Shown here piece by piece: positions 6,438 to 6,811 of a stretch of 6,811 bases of DNA; positions within the stretch are counted from its first letter, which is position 1, and the number at the start of each line of letters is the position of its first letter. This DNA comes from an uncultured Parabacteroides sp. (GTDB lineage: Bacteria > Bacteroidota > Bacteroidia > Bacteroidales > Tannerellaceae): the NCBI GenBank assembly GCA_900552415.1, contig USAD01000158.1:1-6811 (forward strand). The letters are read 5' to 3'. The notes under the pieces are model-generated. The model was not told the origin of the DNA. It did not search any database and saw only the letters and a list, made by a program, of their open reading frames with translations. The translations under genes were made by a program, and so were the position numbers.

Positions 6438-6777
6438 TCGCGAGTCGCGATGCCCCCGACGGAGCACCGGAGAGCCTATCGCGGCTCGCGAAAACCCCAA
6501 CGGAGCTCCGGAGAAGCCATCGCGGCTCGCGAAAACCCCAACGAAACGCCGGAGAAGCCATCGCGGCTCGCGAAAACCCCAACGAAACGCCGGAGAGGCT
6601 TCCGCGGCTCGCGATTGCCATTCTGGCAGGCCGGAAAGCCTTTCGCGGCTCGCGAAAGCCCAAACGGAGCTCCGGAAAGCCTTTCGCGAATCGCGAAAGC
6701 TAAAACGGAACGCCGGAGAGGCTTTCGCGAGCCGCAATTGTCATTTTGGCAGGTCGGTGAGAGTTTCGCGAGGTGCG
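6438..6777. repeat. 41-bp tandem repeat array, eight full units plus a decayed ninth
   Basis: Units begin at 6438, 6479, 6520, 6561, 6602, 6643, 6684 and 6725, an exact 41-bp period with no insertion or deletion. A ninth unit beginning at 6766 keeps only about its first dozen bases. Each unit opens with TCGCG, three bases, then CGCGA (or a close variant). In most units this is followed by an A/C-rich stretch and a CGG-rich segment ending in CCGGAGA or CCGGAAA and GCC or GGC. Units 2-4 are nearly identical; units 5 and 8 carry a different central segment. The array starts 20 bp after the glutamine synthetase stop. The consensus contains no stop trinucleotide on either strand, so open frames through it are not evidence of a gene. 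There are no spacers, which excludes a CRISPR array. Function unknown. Confidence 0.93.
6640..6699. repeat. Paired perfect hairpins in repeat units 6 and 7
   Basis: CTTTCGCG-GCT-CGCGAAAG (6640-6658) and CTTTCGCG-AAT-CGCGAAAG (6681-6699) are perfect 8-bp inverted repeats with 3-nt loops, 41 bp apart. They are the longest stems in the array; units 1-4 have only a 5-bp TCGCG/CGCGA core. A second palindrome, CGGAGCTCCG, lies between them at 6665-6674 and also occurs in unit 2 at 6501-6510. Neither hairpin is followed by a U tract, so a simple intrinsic terminator is unlikely. Confidence 0.75.
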
Positions 6778-6811
6778 GAGAAATCGGGCCTCAAAGGATC
6801 CCCACCTCACG

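Noticed and set aside
6430..6737. Two minus-strand open frames of 100 and 77 codons through the repeat array
   Set aside because: They exist because the repeat consensus has no stop trinucleotide on either strand. The 41-bp period forces the frame through all phases, and the peptides are only translated repeats.
6438..6777. CRISPR array
   Set aside because: The units are contiguous and similar over nearly their whole length, with no unique spacers, and no cas gene is nearby.

Overview
The window looks like chromosomal DNA from a GC-rich member of the Bacteroidales (phylum Bacteroidota). Four things point that way. There is a perfect TAnnTTTG -7 promoter element before the first gene. Most leaders are AT-rich and lack a Shine-Dalgarno sequence. 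One gene encodes a Ser-type S1 sulfatase lipoprotein, and another a secreted DUF1080 protein. Genus cannot be assigned from this sequence alone. Coding regions use G or C at most third codon positions, less so in the first gene, and this produces many long spurious antisense frames.

Layout. (1) 1-250: no supported gene, ending in a promoter. (2) 251-1027 (+): secreted DUF1080 / 3-keto-disaccharide hydrolase-family protein. (3) 1052-1092: a hairpin terminator shared by the two convergent units on either side. (4) 3139-1101 (-): a two-gene operon with an ATGA stop/start overlap. It encodes a putative DNA modification/repair radical SAM protein (TIGR03916 type) and its usual partner, a DUF4130/TIGR03915 protein. 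(5) 3140-3279: divergent intergenic region with weak promoter-like elements and a small inverted repeat. (6) 3280-4875 (+): S1 sulfatase lipoprotein. (7) 4904-6418 (+): class I glutamine synthetase-family ligase, 28 bp downstream of the sulfatase and probably co-transcribed. (8) 6438-6777: a non-coding tandem array with an exact 41-bp period. It has eight full units and a decayed ninth, starts 20 bp after the glutamine synthetase stop, and is built from short inverted repeats.

How the parts work together. The DUF1080 protein and the sulfatase fit extracytoplasmic glycan breakdown, although no SusC/D pair, glycoside hydrolase or sulfatase-maturing enzyme is present here. The radical SAM/DUF4130 pair is a recognised but functionally unresolved DNA-metabolism module. 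The glutamine synthetase-like enzyme would act in cytoplasmic nitrogen metabolism, but by eye it has Ala where the canonical enzyme has the ammonium-site Asp50.

The items most worth a second look are the 41-bp array with its higher-order organisation, the glutamine synthetase active-site change, and the radical SAM/DUF4130 pair.
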